Source: Lewinellaceae bacterium | Lineage (GTDB): Bacteria > Bacteroidota > Bacteroidia > Chitinophagales > Saprospiraceae | Reading direction: 5' to 3' | Assembly (NCBI GenBank): GCA_016708875.1 | Contig: JADJFA010000001.1 | Coordinates: 186,001-250,000 of the forward strand | DNA: 64,000 nucleotides | The notes under the pieces: generated by a model | Seen by the model: the letters and a program-made list of their open reading frames with translations, nothing else | Told to the model about the DNA's origin: nothing | Databases searched by the model: none | In this document: piece after piece, positions 18,300-28,189 of the stretch | How the letters are laid out: each line of letters opens with the position of its first letter | Position numbering within the stretch: position 1 is the stretch's first letter | Made by a program: the position numbers and the translations under genes

Positions 18300-19625
18300 A
18301 TGTCCAAACTTTCCCTCATCATACGGCGCGAATACCTGACGCGCGTTCGCAAAAAATCCTTCATCATCGGTACGTTGCTGGCTCCTGTGGGCTTGCTGGT
18401 GTATATGCTCGTGATTATTGGCTTGTCCAGTTATCAAGGGAGTGATGAGATCAAAGTCGCTGTACTTGACGAAGCCAAAATGGTGAACCCCCTCCCGGAT
18501 GAAAAGGGCGTTCGGTTCATTCCATCCGGCAACAAAACCCTCGAGGCACTCAAGACGGAGGTGACAGAAAAGAAACTGGACGGAGTATTGCGCATTCCAC
18601 CGTTGGGCAATTTCCAGCAAAAAGACCACACAATTTTTTACTATTCAGACGAAAAACTCGCACCTGAAAAGAGCGGCCAGATCGAAAAGCGGATTGCCGC
18701 TAAAATCAAGGCGTTCAAGATGGACTCGCTCAAACTCGACGCAGAGCGATTGAAACTCCTGGAATCGGACGTTTCCATAGACCCGGAAGGGATCAAAAGC
18801 GACCAAGAAGACGACCAAAGCAAATACACTGCCGGAGTGGGGATTGCAGTGGGTGGAATCATGACGTTTCTGCTGTTTTTCATGGTGCTCATGTACGGAC
18901 AGATGGTGATGAAATCCGTTATGGAAGAAAAAACCAACCGCATCGTGGAGGTGATGATGTCGTCGGTTCGGCCATTTGATTTGATGATGGGCAAAATTAT
19001 TGGCGCCGGATTGGTCGGCTTAACCCAGGTAGTGGCATGGGTGGTGTTGAGTGGCGCGGTATCGTTCATTGTTCCGCTCGTAATGGGTTTTGATGCTGGT
19101 CAAATGCAGGCGCCCATGACTCAGGGCGATGCTACCATTGATCCCGAACTTATGCAGGATACAGGTATGCGCATCATGGCCGAATTGAGCAGGCAAAATT
19201 GGCCGCTCCTCATCGGATCTTTCATCATCTATTTCCTGGGCGGGTACTTCATCTATTCTTCCATGTTTGCAGCCATTGGTTCAGCCATGGGCGACGATAC
19301 AGGGGAAGGCCAGGCACTCACTTTGCCCGCTACGATTCCACTGATTCTTGCTTTTTACATCGTTTCTATGGCTGGCTGGCGAAACCCGGACAGCAACCTG
19401 ATGGTTTTCTCCTCCATCTTCCCGCTTTTTTCCCCGATTGCGATGCCGTTTCGATTGGCGTTCAACCCACCCTGGTGGCAGGTAGCCCTTTCCCTTACCC
19501 TGGTGATTGCCTCGGCGATATTTTTTGTCTGGCTCGCCGGACGGATTTATCGCGTGGGTATCCTGATGTATGGCAAAAAGGTGACGTTGAAAGAGATGTG
19601 GAAATGGACGTTTTACAACGGGTAG
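18300..19625 (+). CDS. ABC-2 type transporter permease (NatB/YhaP-like)
   Basis: A 441-residue membrane protein. It has a first transmembrane helix at about residues 22-44 (SFIIGTLLAPVGLLVYMLVIIGL), a soluble extracytoplasmic domain to about 175, then five to six helices through to the end, including GIAVGGIMTFLLFFMVLMYGQMVMKSVMEEKTNRIVEVMMSSV, a diagnostic ABC-2 segment with the coupling helix. It ends in a short cytoplasmic tail KVTLKEMWKWTFYNG. It partners the ATPase at 17230. The spacer of 170 bases between the two is unusually long for such a pair and is filled by repeats. Confidence 0.88.
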   Translation: MSKLSLIIRREYLTRVRKKSFIIGTLLAPVGLLVYMLVIIGLSSYQGSDEIKVAVLDEAKMVNPLPDEKGVRFIPSGNKTLEALKTEVTEKKLDGVLRIPPLGNFQQKDHTIFYYSDEKLAPEKSGQIEKRIAAKIKAFKMDSLKLDAERLKLLESDVSIDPEGIKSDQEDDQSKYTAGVGIAVGGIMTFLLFFMVLMYGQMVMKSVMEEKTNRIVEVMMSSVRPFDLMMGKIIGAGLVGLTQVVAWVVLSGAVSFIVPLVMGFDAGQMQAPMTQGDATIDPELMQDTGMRIMAELSRQNWPLLIGSFIIYFLGGYFIYSSMFAAIGSAMGDDTGEGQALTLPATIPLILAFYIVSMAGWRNPDSNLMVFSSIFPLFSPIAMPFRLAFNPPWWQVALSLTLVIASAIFFVWLAGRIYRVGILMYGKKVTLKEMWKWTFYNG

Positions 19626-19630
19626 GTTTT

Positions 19631-19743
19631 TTTAAACACATAAGGCATATTAAACACAAAAGGCACATAAGAGCACAAAAGGTTGTCTGTTAATCTTTTG
19701 TGTCCTTATGTGCCTTTTGTGTTTAATATGCCTTGTGTTTAAA
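19631..19743. repeat. Long near-perfect inverted repeat, 50-base arms
   Basis: The left arm 19631-19681 and right arm 19695-19743 match with two small differences; the loop is 13 bases. The arms contain AAACACATAAGGCATATT and AAACACAAAAGGCACATAAG, related to the repeats at 29094-29170 and 39785-39861. It lies just after the permease stop and may act as its transcript end. The remaining bases to 19910 contain no recognisable gene. Confidence 0.75.
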
Positions 19744-19910
19744 ATAGTGCTCTCTGCTTTACCTTTCTTTACCCTTTTTGCATAATGCTTAATGGTCTCA
19801 TAGGGCTGTCCCGGCTGACCTTTGTGTCGTTCCCCAGCGGAAATTCACAAACATTCAATTCGGACAGTTGAAAATTGCTGTACCTAAATCAAACTAAAAA
19901 TCTCAACATT

Positions 19911-20798
19911 ATGCAACAGCAAGGCATTAAAATTGATAGCCCCATTGACCCAAACGTCTTCTTCCAATATCTGCTCGCCAAAAACGGTCCCGACCGTTCG
20001 GACTATGCCACGTTTGATCGTTTTATCGAGACGGTACCCGTAGAAGCAGTAGCGGAATTCAAAACCGCGCTCAGCGAGCAATATATGGATGAATCAATAC
20101 ACGGGCACATCCTTCGGCAACCCTTTGGCTATGCGGGTGATTTCCTAATCATTGACAAAATCTACACGAAGCACTGTTCCGACAACTTTGGGAAATGGGA
20201 CCAGTACTTCCACCGCCACGCAGCGCCAAAAGCCGTGCGCAATCGCAAAGATTATTTCAAGCAAAACATGGCGCGCATCCTCCGCGAGCGGAAAGGCCAG
20301 CCCACTTCGCTGCTTAACATCGCAAGCGGTCCTGCCCGCGATTTGGCAGAACTCTATCAGCGCATTGACCCGAAAACGCTAAAAACTACCTGCGTAGATT
20401 TAGATAAAAACGCCATCGAATACGCCACGCGACTCAACGAACCCTGGCTCAATCAAATTGAATTTATCCACCGCAACATTTTCAAATTCCAGCCCGAAAA
20501 CAAGTTCGATGTGATCTGGTCAGCCGGATTGTTCGATTATTTCGATGACGCAACGTTTGTAGCCATTTTAAGCAAGATTCGCACTTGGGGAAACCCCGGC
20601 GCCGAAATCATCATCGGCAACTTCTCGGAAGAAAACCCCAGCCGCCGCTACATGGAAGCCTTTGGCGAATGGTTCTTGCACCACCGCAGCCCTGCCCGCA
20701 TGATCACCCTTGCCATGGAAGCAGGATTCCCACGCGCTAAAGTGAAAGTCGGGAAAGAATCAGAAGGGGTGAATTTGTTTATGCATTTGAAGGTATGA
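19911..20798 (+). CDS. Class I SAM-dependent methyltransferase
   Basis: The start chosen is the ATG at 19911 (MQQQGIKIDSP), giving 295 residues. An N-terminal helical region of about 120 residues (YATFDRFIETVPVEAVAEFK ... QPFGYAGDFLIIDKIYTKH) precedes a Rossmann methyltransferase domain with SAM-binding LLNIASGPARDLAELY (motif I), the acidic residue in TTCVDLDKNAIEYA (motif II) and FDVIWSAGLFDYFDD (motif IV). The arrangement resembles the extracellular-factor-type methyltransferases that act on small molecules or fatty acids; the substrate is not known. It stands alone, followed by a terminator at 20828-20873. Confidence 0.8.
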   Translation: MQQQGIKIDSPIDPNVFFQYLLAKNGPDRSDYATFDRFIETVPVEAVAEFKTALSEQYMDESIHGHILRQPFGYAGDFLIIDKIYTKHCSDNFGKWDQYFHRHAAPKAVRNRKDYFKQNMARILRERKGQPTSLLNIASGPARDLAELYQRIDPKTLKTTCVDLDKNAIEYATRLNEPWLNQIEFIHRNIFKFQPENKFDVIWSAGLFDYFDDATFVAILSKIRTWGNPGAEIIIGNFSEENPSRRYMEAFGEWFLHHRSPARMITLAMEAGFPRAKVKVGKESEGVNLFMHLKV

Positions 20799-20827
20799 GG
20801 GGAATGTTCCCTTAATTGACTGCATAG

Positions 20828-20878
20828 AGGTCTTCTTTTTAGTGATGTTTGGCGACCACTAATATGAAGACCTTTTTG
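20828..20878 (+). terminator. Hairpin terminator after the methyltransferase gene
   Basis: AGGTCTTC (20828-20835) and GAAGACCT (20866-20873) close a stem that continues inward with TTAGTG/CACTAA, and TTTTTG follows the right arm. It starts 29 bases after the methyltransferase stop. Confidence 0.7.
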
Positions 20879-20884
20879 CTGTAT

Positions 20885-21565
20885 TTACTCTGTCCATAAA
20901 AGGAAGTCGATAATGTTACATTGGCTCCTGAATTCGTCTCCTTCCTGAATTGAACCCTGAAACATTTTAATAACAATTTTATCCATAAGTTTATTGTTAT
21001 CCGCAGACAACTCGTTTGCGACTTTTTGTAATTTTTGATATAAGTCAGATGGAATGGAATTTATGGTCTTGTCGACAAGTTGCTTATACATTTTTTTGTT
21101 CTTCTCTTGAGGTTTTAGGTTTCAACTGTAAGTGTATATCGTTTAATAAAATTGCATAAATGTCTGGGTAGAGCTTGAACACTTGAAGCGATAGTAACGA
21201 TGCCAAATAGGCTTTTGGTTGCACATATTTTTGATTTCTGTCCATATCAGTTTGAAATATGGAAAGCTTTTTATTTAAAACTGTATCATAAATTACCTTA
21301 CGCTGCAATGTTTTTGAAGTGTATCTGGAATATTTAATTCTCTTCGTATCAAACGATATTTTGGCAGTAGATCAGTTTTAAATTTAATAATGTAATTTGT
21401 CTTAATAATAATGTCTACTGTAAAGACTGAGTCTATCTTGCACTTTTCATACTCCTTCTTTGTCAATAATGTGCTGTCGCAAGTATTTGCAACGATTTCT
21501 TGTCCGTAGGTGTCCACAAGAAAGAAATTGAATAATATAAGAAGCTTAATAATTGAGGGTCTCAT
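20885..21565 (-). pseudogene. Small secreted protein, one gene split by two homopolymer frameshifts
   Basis: Three overlapping minus-strand frames (21293-21565, 21084-21308, 20885-21091) join into a single protein of about 227 residues. The outer two share a frame, and the middle one is shifted. Adding one A to the A5 run near 21308 gives PDTLQKTLQRKVIYDTVLNK; removing one A from the A7 run near 21090 gives SREEQKMYKQLVDKTI. The N-terminus is a signal peptide (KLLILFNFFLVDTYGQ). The mature part is lysine- and leucine-rich with no recognised domain; the fused C-terminal part reads as amphipathic helices. It lies downstream of the giant repeat protein on the same strand. Function unknown. Confidence 0.6.
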
Positions 21566-21627
21566 AATATAGTATTTACCGTTGATTAGTAAGATTTAAC
21601 CTATCAAAACAAACACCTCGGCGGCAA

Positions 21628-24600
21628 TCAGGATCGGAAAACAAAGACATTTGTCCCCCAGGCATTTCCGTTGCGGTCCTTAACCTGAATTCGGTAAACG
21701 CTATTTAGCGCGTCTGGTATTTCCAGCCTGTCAAGCGTTTTGTCTGTCCTTATTTCTTTGCGAAAAACCAATTCACCCTGGGTACTGTAAATACTGATCT
21801 CAAGCGGGAAATTCATGACAGTTAGAAATTGCAAATCAAATTGTCCGGAGTTTGGATTGGGAAAAATGCGACACCCGAATGCTGCCTGAACTTCTTTGGT
21901 TGAAGACAGCACTTCCACCAGGTAGGTCGTGATACTGTCACAGCCAAAAGAGCTGGAACCCTGAATCACAAGCATCGTATCCTGTTGAATAACATTGCCC
22001 AGAAATTCAAACCCGGCAGGAACACTCAGATGGACGCTATCTGAATAGGTCGGAAGCACGGTGAGTTGCATGTGTACAATACTGTCGCAGCCGATTGTCG
22101 TGGAAAAAGTATCGGTAAACAACCCTGTATCCCAATAAACCTGTCCAGCCCACCATACCGAATCTCCAGTGCAAATGCTTTGTTCGAAGCTTGTTTCAAA
22201 ATCAACGGAGGGGTGGCAAATGGTAATGGAGAGGATGCTGTCGCAACCCAACCAGGAGCTCAGGGTGTCTTTGTAAGTGCCCGGCATAGTATAGGCTTTC
22301 CCGGAAATCCAAACGACACCTCCGTTACATATTTGTTCGTTGATATGGGTGCTGATCGTTCGCCATTGTATATTCGTAAAAACGATACTGTCGCAGCCCA
22401 GCCAAGTGCTGAATGTATCGACATAATTACCAGGACTTGAATAAACAGAGGTGCCTATGTGTACCTCCTGTCCCGGACAAATCATTTGATTGGAAGTTTT
22501 GCTTTTATTATTCCAGGTCAAATTGGTCGTAATAATGCTGTCACAACCAAGGTATGAGCTCAGCGTGTCGCGGTAAACGCCAGGAACTGTGTACACCGAA
22601 TTGGCCACTTGAAAGGAAGCGCCAGGACAAATTTTCGGGCTGAGATATTTAGTTTTTGTGTTCCAATATACATAATGCCTGAGGATGCTATCACATCCAA
22701 ACACAGAGCTCAGTGTGTCTGAAAAAGATGTTGGTCCGGTGATGGTATGTCCGTTTACATGCAAAGTATCTCCATTACACAAGTATAAACTTTTCGTAAG
22801 GGAATAGTAATCAGTAATAGTAAGTCGAACAACACTGTCACATCCCTGCCAGGTTTCAAGATAAATATTATAAGAACCGGGGTCGGAATACGGTGTGTTG
22901 CCAACCACTATGCTTTGTCCAGGGCAAAGCCTTACTGTTATGTTGGTGGTTTTATCCCCCCATTCAACAATGGTTTTCTGTATAATATCGCAGTTGCCGG
23001 GCCCGGGTATTGTGTCATAATAAGTGCCCGGAGCGTCGTAAATACTGTTACCCACCGTCACAGGATAACCAGGACAGATATCCTTTATCTGTGTTTGCCT
23101 GGAATAGGTTTTGATGAGTGTAAGGTAATACACACTGTCGAAGCCGGCACAACTGTAAAAAGTGTCGCAAATAATGGCCGGAGCCGTAAAAATCTGTCCG
23201 TTGTAGGTATAAATCGGGTTCTCGCAAAGATTAACATTATGGTACTCAATGGCTTTATTCCAATGAATGGAAGTTGTCACAATACTGTCGCAACCGTGTA
23301 TCGAAACCAGCGTGTCTATGTAAGTTCCCGGTGAATCATAGCTTACTCCACCATTTTGGATTACCTGCCCCGGGTTGATCGTAAAATTGAAAAAAGCAAC
23401 CGGATTGTACCAATTCAATGTAGTGTAAACAAGGCTGTCGCAACCCGATACGGTCGTGAACAAGTCGGTATACCTGCCTGGCTCTGTATAGACAGAACTT
23501 CCAATCAAGTAACTGCCTCCTTTACAGATGTTTATTGTCTGGTATTTGGTTATATTATTGTAATAAATCTGGGTGGTAATAATAGTATCACAGCCCGTAA
23601 CGATAGAAATAGTGTCCTGTATCGTAGCGGGTTGTGTAAATACCTGATTGTTCACCGTTACCGAATCGCCCGGACAAATATAAAAGGTCAAATACCGGTT
23701 GTAATAAGTAGGTTTAAGGGTTGAAACAAGGATGCTGTCACAACCCAGATAACTACTCAAGGTATCCAAATAAACGCCTGGTTGGGTATACGTATGATTG
23801 TTGACCTGTAGCGGAGGGTTGTTGCAAATGCTATAATTTTGGGTATAAGTTTCAGGCTTTTCTATGAGATTTACCCTAAGCACGCTGTCGCAATAACCGG
23901 GAAGGGAATAATGAAAAATCAGCATTTCAGAATTGCTGTAAGTAAGACCATTGTAGGTTATTGAATCTCCGTGACAGAACTCAAGATTCAACTGCTTTTC
24001 TACACGCGGCAACACTATCAGGTTAATGGTCACTATACTATCGCAACCAGTGATGGTGGACAATCTGAATTCGTTTATACCAGGCTCACAATATTGCCCA
24101 TAAATATTGAAGTAATTAGCCGGACAGTGGGTGGTATCAATTTGCGTATAAACAGTTTGACAAAGATTACGGACGCCATAGTAAATGCTGGTATCACCCG
24201 TTATGCTAGCCAAATTATTGTAAGGACAGATGGCCCACTCACCCGGAGGGCTTACCAGATTAATATCGTAATCAGCATTTTCCACCTGAAGCAATTCGCC
24301 GCCCGGTATCTGATAACTCCCTATGTCGTTGCCAATTTGGACATTCCAATCCAGCAATGATGGCTCTCCAGAATCAAACAGGCAGTTTTGGTTAATATCT
24401 TCATATACCATCAACTGCACCGATGCCGGGCTTGGCGCATTGGGCGCTGATGTCCAGGGGATGGAATCCAGAAGTAAAAAGGTTTTGGATGGTCCGTGAT
24501 TTAGTGTAGGGCCATTGTAGAATCCCACTCTACCAGAAATAGCACTGGCGTTGTATTGATTTGTTGCCAGATAATAGGCCAATGCTGCCGTATCGGATAC

Positions 24601-25620
24601 ACTATACGATCTTTTATTTACAAGATTGCCTACATCATCCATTTGAAACAGACCGAATGAATAATCAGGATTGTTGAATAAAAGCAACAGGGACTGATCG
24701 TTCAATTGGGTCAGGTCAACTATCGGATTATCAACAAAGTACTTGTTCCATAAAATGTTTCCATCCTTGTCGAGCCTGCTGAGCAAACTCCTGTTGTCGG
24801 AAGTGTATGACAGCAAAGTAAAACTTCCATTCCCATGTGCCATAAACTTATAGGGTTTGGAATAATTGAATTGCTTGGTGTCTAGTATTTGGCCATTCTG
24901 GCTTAGGACAGAAACCTTGAGATGGCCGTTTTCGTGATAAGCCATCAAGAAGGAACAATCATCCCTTTTTACGAGGCGTGCGCTATTAAAAAAACGATCA
25001 GGGTGTGATTCGGCATGAGTGACGACGTTATCGTGGTTCAACTCAAGAATTTGTGCGTATTCATCAGGGTAAAATGAGACAGAATTATCCTCCCTGTTTG
25101 TTACCATCAGTTTGTGACCATCGGGCAGACTAACCGCATCTTCGAATACGGCAACGCATTCAGGATTCAATGCTTTGAATGGACCGATTACGCCATTTTG
25201 GTTCATTTGGGCATATTGTGTTTGTGCCCAGATGGGGAGCCATGAAAGGATTCCATTGCAACTGGAGTTCTCGTTACCGCTCCTCATTAAGGTAAAAAGT
25301 TCTTGCTTGTCATCCAACAGTACGGGGCGATAGTAATGAGCGCCTTCTTTTTCTGTCGTTGTCCAAATGGCGTCGCCAACGGAGTTTAATAAACCATATT
25401 CTAAGTTTCCAGTAGGTGAAATATCGAGATAAATGGTGCCGGTAGAATCGTAGAATGCTGCCCGATGCATCATTAGATAATCTCCATTAGGTCTTGCATT
25501 CAAGAGTAAAGGGTAATAATTGTGTTTATTATCGCCAAAATATTTTACGATAGGCCCCTGAGCGAATAATCCAGCAAAAAAAAGAAAATAGGAAAATAGG
25601 AGTAAGGTGATTTTTTTCAT
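21628..25620 (-). CDS. Giant T9SS surface protein with 15 GCDS repeats
   Basis: With the start at 25620 (KKITLLLFSYFLFFAGLFAQ signal) the protein has 1330 residues. Residues about 20-400 look like a beta-propeller-type delivery region (LLSRLDKDGNILWNKYF), then a short SdrD-B-like segment (YEDINQNCLFDSGEPSLLDW). From about 500 to 1220 come 15 repeats of about 50-65 residues, each with ICPG near its start, PGxYxDT in the middle and GCDSIxxTxL at its end; the paired cysteines may form a disulfide within each unit. Two units lack a canonical Cys (AGFDSV, GNCDII). A T9SS domain (CRIFPNPNSGQFDLQF ... VFVFRS) ends the protein. It is probably a cell-surface filament or adhesin; ligand unknown. Confidence 0.85.
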   Translation of the reverse strand: MKKITLLLFSYFLFFAGLFAQGPIVKYFGDNKHNYYPLLLNARPNGDYLMMHRAAFYDSTGTIYLDISPTGNLEYGLLNSVGDAIWTTTEKEGAHYYRPVLLDDKQELFTLMRSGNENSSCNGILSWLPIWAQTQYAQMNQNGVIGPFKALNPECVAVFEDAVSLPDGHKLMVTNREDNSVSFYPDEYAQILELNHDNVVTHAESHPDRFFNSARLVKRDDCSFLMAYHENGHLKVSVLSQNGQILDTKQFNYSKPYKFMAHGNGSFTLLSYTSDNRSLLSRLDKDGNILWNKYFVDNPIVDLTQLNDQSLLLLFNNPDYSFGLFQMDDVGNLVNKRSYSVSDTAALAYYLATNQYNASAISGRVGFYNGPTLNHGPSKTFLLLDSIPWTSAPNAPSPASVQLMVYEDINQNCLFDSGEPSLLDWNVQIGNDIGSYQIPGGELLQVENADYDINLVSPPGEWAICPYNNLASITGDTSIYYGVRNLCQTVYTQIDTTHCPANYFNIYGQYCEPGINEFRLSTITGCDSIVTINLIVLPRVEKQLNLEFCHGDSITYNGLTYSNSEMLIFHYSLPGYCDSVLRVNLIEKPETYTQNYSICNNPPLQVNNHTYTQPGVYLDTLSSYLGCDSILVSTLKPTYYNRYLTFYICPGDSVTVNNQVFTQPATIQDTISIVTGCDTIITTQIYYNNITKYQTINICKGGSYLIGSSVYTEPGRYTDLFTTVSGCDSLVYTTLNWYNPVAFFNFTINPGQVIQNGGVSYDSPGTYIDTLVSIHGCDSIVTTSIHWNKAIEYHNVNLCENPIYTYNGQIFTAPAIICDTFYSCAGFDSVYYLTLIKTYSRQTQIKDICPGYPVTVGNSIYDAPGTYYDTIPGPGNCDIIQKTIVEWGDKTTNITVRLCPGQSIVVGNTPYSDPGSYNIYLETWQGCDSVVRLTITDYYSLTKSLYLCNGDTLHVNGHTITGPTSFSDTLSSVFGCDSILRHYVYWNTKTKYLSPKICPGASFQVANSVYTVPGVYRDTLSSYLGCDSIITTNLTWNNKSKTSNQMICPGQEVHIGTSVYSSPGNYVDTFSTWLGCDSIVFTNIQWRTISTHINEQICNGGVVWISGKAYTMPGTYKDTLSSWLGCDSILSITICHPSVDFETSFEQSICTGDSVWWAGQVYWDTGLFTDTFSTTIGCDSIVHMQLTVLPTYSDSVHLSVPAGFEFLGNVIQQDTMLVIQGSSSFGCDSITTYLVEVLSSTKEVQAAFGCRIFPNPNSGQFDLQFLTVMNFPLEISIYSTQGELVFRKEIRTDKTLDRLEIPDALNSVYRIQVKDRNGNAWGTNVFVFRS

Positions 25621-25676
25621 AATAAGGGTAATTTGTAGTAAAAGTAATTTGAATTTCACAAATACCCAACCAGTAG

Positions 25677-25722
25677 ATTTGAGGTGACACCTCCTCGTGC
25701 CTCGGAGATGTCACCTCAAATC
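25677..25722. repeat. 18-bp inverted repeat in the divergent promoter region
   Basis: ATTTGAGGTGACACCTCC (25677-25694) and GGAGATGTCACCTCAAAT (25705-25722) pair with one mismatch. It lies between the divergent giant repeat gene and dnaG, just upstream of the dnaG -7 element, so it could be an operator. Confidence 0.55.
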
Positions 25723-25735
25723 CCAAATTCTGGGC

Positions 25736-25743
25736 TATTTTTG
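25736..25743 (+). promoter_or_regulatory. -7 element immediately before dnaG
   Basis: TATTTTTG matches TAnnTTTG and ends four bases before the ATG at 25748. As with nadB, transcription should begin at or near the start codon, suggesting a leaderless message. Confidence 0.45.
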
Positions 25744-25747
25744 CCCC

Positions 25748-27754
25748 ATGATTCCTCCCAAGCAAGTGCAAGAAATCCTCGACGCCACACGCATCGAGGA
25801 GGTTGTGGAAGATTTCGTGACGCTGAAGCGCCGCGGGGTCAACATGATCGGGCTTTGCCCATTCCACGGGGAGCGCACGCCATCATTTAATGTGAACCCG
25901 GCGCGCAACATTTTTAAGTGTTTTGGCTGCGGCAAAGCGGGCGACGCGATCACTTTTGAAGGAGCACGAAAACCTTACCTACCCCGAAGCGCTGCGCTGG
26001 CTGGCCCGGAAATACAACATCGAAATTCAGGAAGTGGAGCGCTCGCCAGAACAAATGGCGGAAGCCCAACTGGCTGATTCCCTGTACATTGTCAACGACT
26101 TCGGGCTGCAACATTTTCAGAAACAACTCTTTGAAACCGATGAAGGCAAGTCAGTAGCGCTTTCCTATTTCCGCAAACGCGGCCTGCGGGAAGAAACCAT
26201 CCGCGCTTTCGGCCTCGGCTACGCGCCCGACGAGCGCGACCTCCTGTTGCGCAAAGCCAAAAGCGCTGGACACAACCTTGAATTGCTGAAAAAAGTGGGC
26301 CTGTGCAGCCAGGATGGTTCGCGCGATTTTTTCCGGGCGCGGGTGATGTTTGCCATTCACAACCTTTCGGGAAAGGTGGCGGCTTTTGCGGGAAGAACCA
26401 TGTCCTCCGAAAAGACTGTCCCTAAATATATAAATAGCCCGGAGACAGAGATTTACGTCAAAAACAAAATCCTGTACGGGGCTTTCCAGGCTAAAAAAGC
26501 CATCCGCCAATTGGATGAATGTCTGCTCGTGGAAGGCTATATGGACGTGATTTCCTTGTATCAGGCGGGCATTGAAAACGTGGTGGCTTCGAGCGGAACC
26601 TCGCTTACAGAAGGTCAGTTGCAACTAATCCGCCGCAACACTTCCAATCTCAAAATCTTGTATGATGGCGACCCGGCGGGCATCAAAGCCGCCTTGCGCG
26701 GACTAGATCTGGCGCTGGAGCAAGACTTGAATGTGAAAATCTGCCTGCTGCCTGATGGCCATGACCCGGATTCGTATGTGCAGGAATTTGGCGGCGAACA
26801 GTTTTTAAAATACACCACCGAAAACGCCAAGGATTTCATCTTTTTTAAGACCGACCTGCTGTTGGAAGAAACTAAAGGCGACCCCATCAAGCGGCAGGTT
26901 TGGTAAAGAGGTCGTGTGCAGCATTATCGCTAAAATACCCAATACCAAACGATCCGTTTATATCACGGGAGTGTTCTACCCTTTTGAAGTGCGGAAAAAG
27001 CGCTTTTTGCGGAGGCCAATAGATCTCATGAAACCAATGTTTTCAAAAAGAAGAAAAGGAAGGAAAACCGGCCAGAATCGATGTGCCCCATCATCAACAT
27101 TCCCACGTGGGGCGGTGATGAATTTTCCCCTGCTGATATGGGCGGTTATTTCCCGAGTGGGGCTAGAACTCCAATGGAAAACCGAAAACGCTAATGCGGA
27201 AATGAAATAAATGAGAGTTTCAGGAGCGCGATATTGTGCGCTTGCTCATACTTTATGGACAGCATATTTTGCCGGAGGAAAATATCACAGTAGGCGAGTA
27301 TTTGCTAACTGATATTGAGGAATCTTTGGGTGATTTTGATAATTCTCTTTATGGAAAAATCGCCGCAGAATGTCACGCTTTGCTGGTAGCTGGAAAGATT
27401 TTTGACCAGCATTATTTTATCCAACATGAATCAGGCGAAGTAGCGAATTTGGCCATTGATCTGCTAGCCGAGCCTTGGGAATTTTCGCCCAACTGGGAAG
27501 CGATGTGGAATTATCCCTTGCAAAACCAGCCCATGCCAGAGCGCAATTTCACGCTCGATATGCGACAGGCACTCGACCGTTTCAAACTGCGTAAAGTGCA
27601 GAAAATGTGTGCATTAAACCTCGCACGTGTTCAAACCGCATCCAAATCCGGCGACCACGAAGCGATGATGCGGTTCATGAAAATCCAGCAAAAACTCAAC
27701 GAGACGCGGAATGAAATTGCATTGCGTGCGGGGACAGTGGTGCTGGTGAAGTAG
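25748..27754 (+). pseudogene. dnaG: DNA primase, interrupted by at least five frameshifts
   Basis: DnaG makes RNA primers for replication and is essential. The pieces in order are: 25748-25957, with the CHC2 zinc finger (GLCPFHGERTPSFNVNPARN then CFGCGKAGD); 25959-26890, with the TOPRIM catalytic core (LLVEGYMDVISLYQAG, LKILYDGDPAGIKAALRG, ICLLPDGHDPDSYV); a degraded stretch 26890-27200 still reading KEVV, AKIPNTKRSVYI, ECSTLLK and AEKALFAEANRSHETNVFKKKK in changing frames; and 27222-27754, the helicase-interacting C-terminal domain (RDIVRLLILYGQHILPEE). Breaks lie near 25955, 26893, 26908, 26970, 26990 and 27200. The start ATG gives PPKQVQEILDATRIEEVVEDFV, typical for DnaG. An essential gene in this state suggests sequence errors or a second copy elsewhere. 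Confidence 0.85.
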
Positions 27755-27827
27755 ATTTTGGAACTTTTTGAAAGCGGAATTTGTAGGCTTTGCCCGACAC
27801 CGTTTTTAAAAGTTCAATATAGATACA

Positions 27828-28178
27828 ATGGCCAAACTCAATATCCTTTTCGTTTGTAGTGTAAATCGGATGCGAAGTCTTACTGCAGATCAAATCTATT
27901 CAGGGGACGAGCGATTTAATGTGGACTCTGCGGGAACAGAACCTTCGGCCAATGTTCGTATAGAAGAATACCACCTGGAATGGGCTGATTATATCATCGT
28001 TATGGAACGGATGCATCGGAATAAAATCAGAAAGATGTTTCCGGAATCCTATGAAAAGAAGCCAATCATCTGCCTTTATATCCCGGATGTATATGACTAT
28101 ATGGAACAGTCGCTTATTGATTTACTACAAGCGAAATTTGAGCAAGTATACAGAACAGAGATAGCGCCTTTGTTCTAA
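27828..28178 (+). CDS. Low-molecular-weight protein-tyrosine-phosphatase-like protein
   Basis: A 116-residue protein with the phosphatase signature NILFVCSVNRMRS, which contains the C(X)5R loop (Cys11, Arg17). A general-acid aspartate is expected in IPDVYDYM near residue 90, matching the DEYxYMD region of the short LMW-PTP-like family. It is shorter than classical LMW-PTPs (about 150 residues) but fits the about-110-residue group annotated as protein tyrosine phosphatase in many bacteria. In vivo substrates are unknown. It begins 74 bases after dnaG and ends 11 bases before the RNase Z gene, so the latter two probably form one transcript. Confidence 0.8.
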   Translation: MAKLNILFVCSVNRMRSLTADQIYSGDERFNVDSAGTEPSANVRIEEYHLEWADYIIVMERMHRNKIRKMFPESYEKKPIICLYIPDVYDYMEQSLIDLLQAKFEQVYRTEIAPLF

Positions 28179-28189
28179 AAATCACCACG

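Noticed and set aside
22066..24360. Several plus-strand frames opposite the giant repeat protein
   Set aside because: They arise from the repeat periodicity of the coding strand and show no family similarity.
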